Positions 6,502 to 6,542 of a DNA stretch of 6,542 nucleotides are shown one piece after another. The notes below the pieces were generated by a model that saw only the letters and a program-made list of their open reading frames with translations, was not told where the DNA came from and made no database searches. The translations under genes were made by a program, and so were the position numbers. Source of the stretch: an uncultured Actinomycetes bacterium (GTDB taxonomy: Bacteria; Actinomycetota; Thermoleophilia; Solirubrobacterales; 70-9); the NCBI GenBank assembly GCA_946886425.1, contig CAMPIP010000132.1, positions 1 through 6,542 of the forward strand, given 5' to 3'. Each line of letters opens with the position of its first letter. Positions within the stretch are counted from its first letter, which is position 1.

Positions 6502-6542
6502 TCAGCGCGGAGCGCCTACCGGCACCACGGATCCCGGCGACG

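Noticed and set aside
6502..6542. Possible inverted copy of internal sequence at the right edge (CGGTAGGCGC also occurs near 5211)
   Set aside because: The shared stretch is only about 10 bases and does not extend, which is expected by chance at this base composition.

Overview
The window is a densely packed block of respiratory complex I (NADH-quinone oxidoreductase, NDH-1) genes. All of them lie on the minus strand, so transcription runs from high to low coordinates. In that order the genes are: the 3' end of nuoG (cut by the window edge and carrying an in-frame stop), nuoH, nuoI, nuoJ, nuoK, nuoL, nuoM and the 5' part of nuoN (cut by the other edge). This is the canonical bacterial nuo gene order. 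No other genes, RNA genes, mobile elements, CRISPR arrays, promoters or terminators can be supported, and there is no intergenic space.

Organism: the DNA is very GC-rich with strong G/C preference at third codon positions. NuoI carries an extended N-terminus, NuoM has the 'PDAYRAAPLP' type of TM7-TM8 loop, and NuoL has a long C-terminal tail of the kind seen in Gram-positive high-GC lineages. Together these suggest an actinobacterium, perhaps a member of Thermoleophilia (Solirubrobacterales-like). This is inference from protein style, not a database result. An aerobic respiratory lifestyle follows from the genes; use of menaquinone is a guess from the presumed lineage.

How the genes work together: NuoG (peripheral arm, Fe-S clusters) and NuoI (two [4Fe-4S] clusters) carry electrons towards the quinone site formed partly by NuoH. 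NuoH, J and K pass the conformational or electrostatic signal along the membrane arm to the three antiporter-like pumps L, M and N. Translation appears to be coupled throughout. The seven gene junctions either overlap by 4 bp (ATGA or GTGA), overlap by 1 bp (TAGTG), or directly abut (TAGATG).

The most interesting points are small. The glutamate usually found in TM5 of NuoL is an alanine here (a GWA motif in place of GWE), and the equivalent glutamate in NuoM is an aspartate. Both extreme ends of the window look abnormal: nuoG has an in-frame TGA with no recognisable NuoG sequence upstream, and the NuoN reading frame loses its family signature in its last residues. Contig-edge error is the simplest explanation for both. 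I see no previously undescribed system here.
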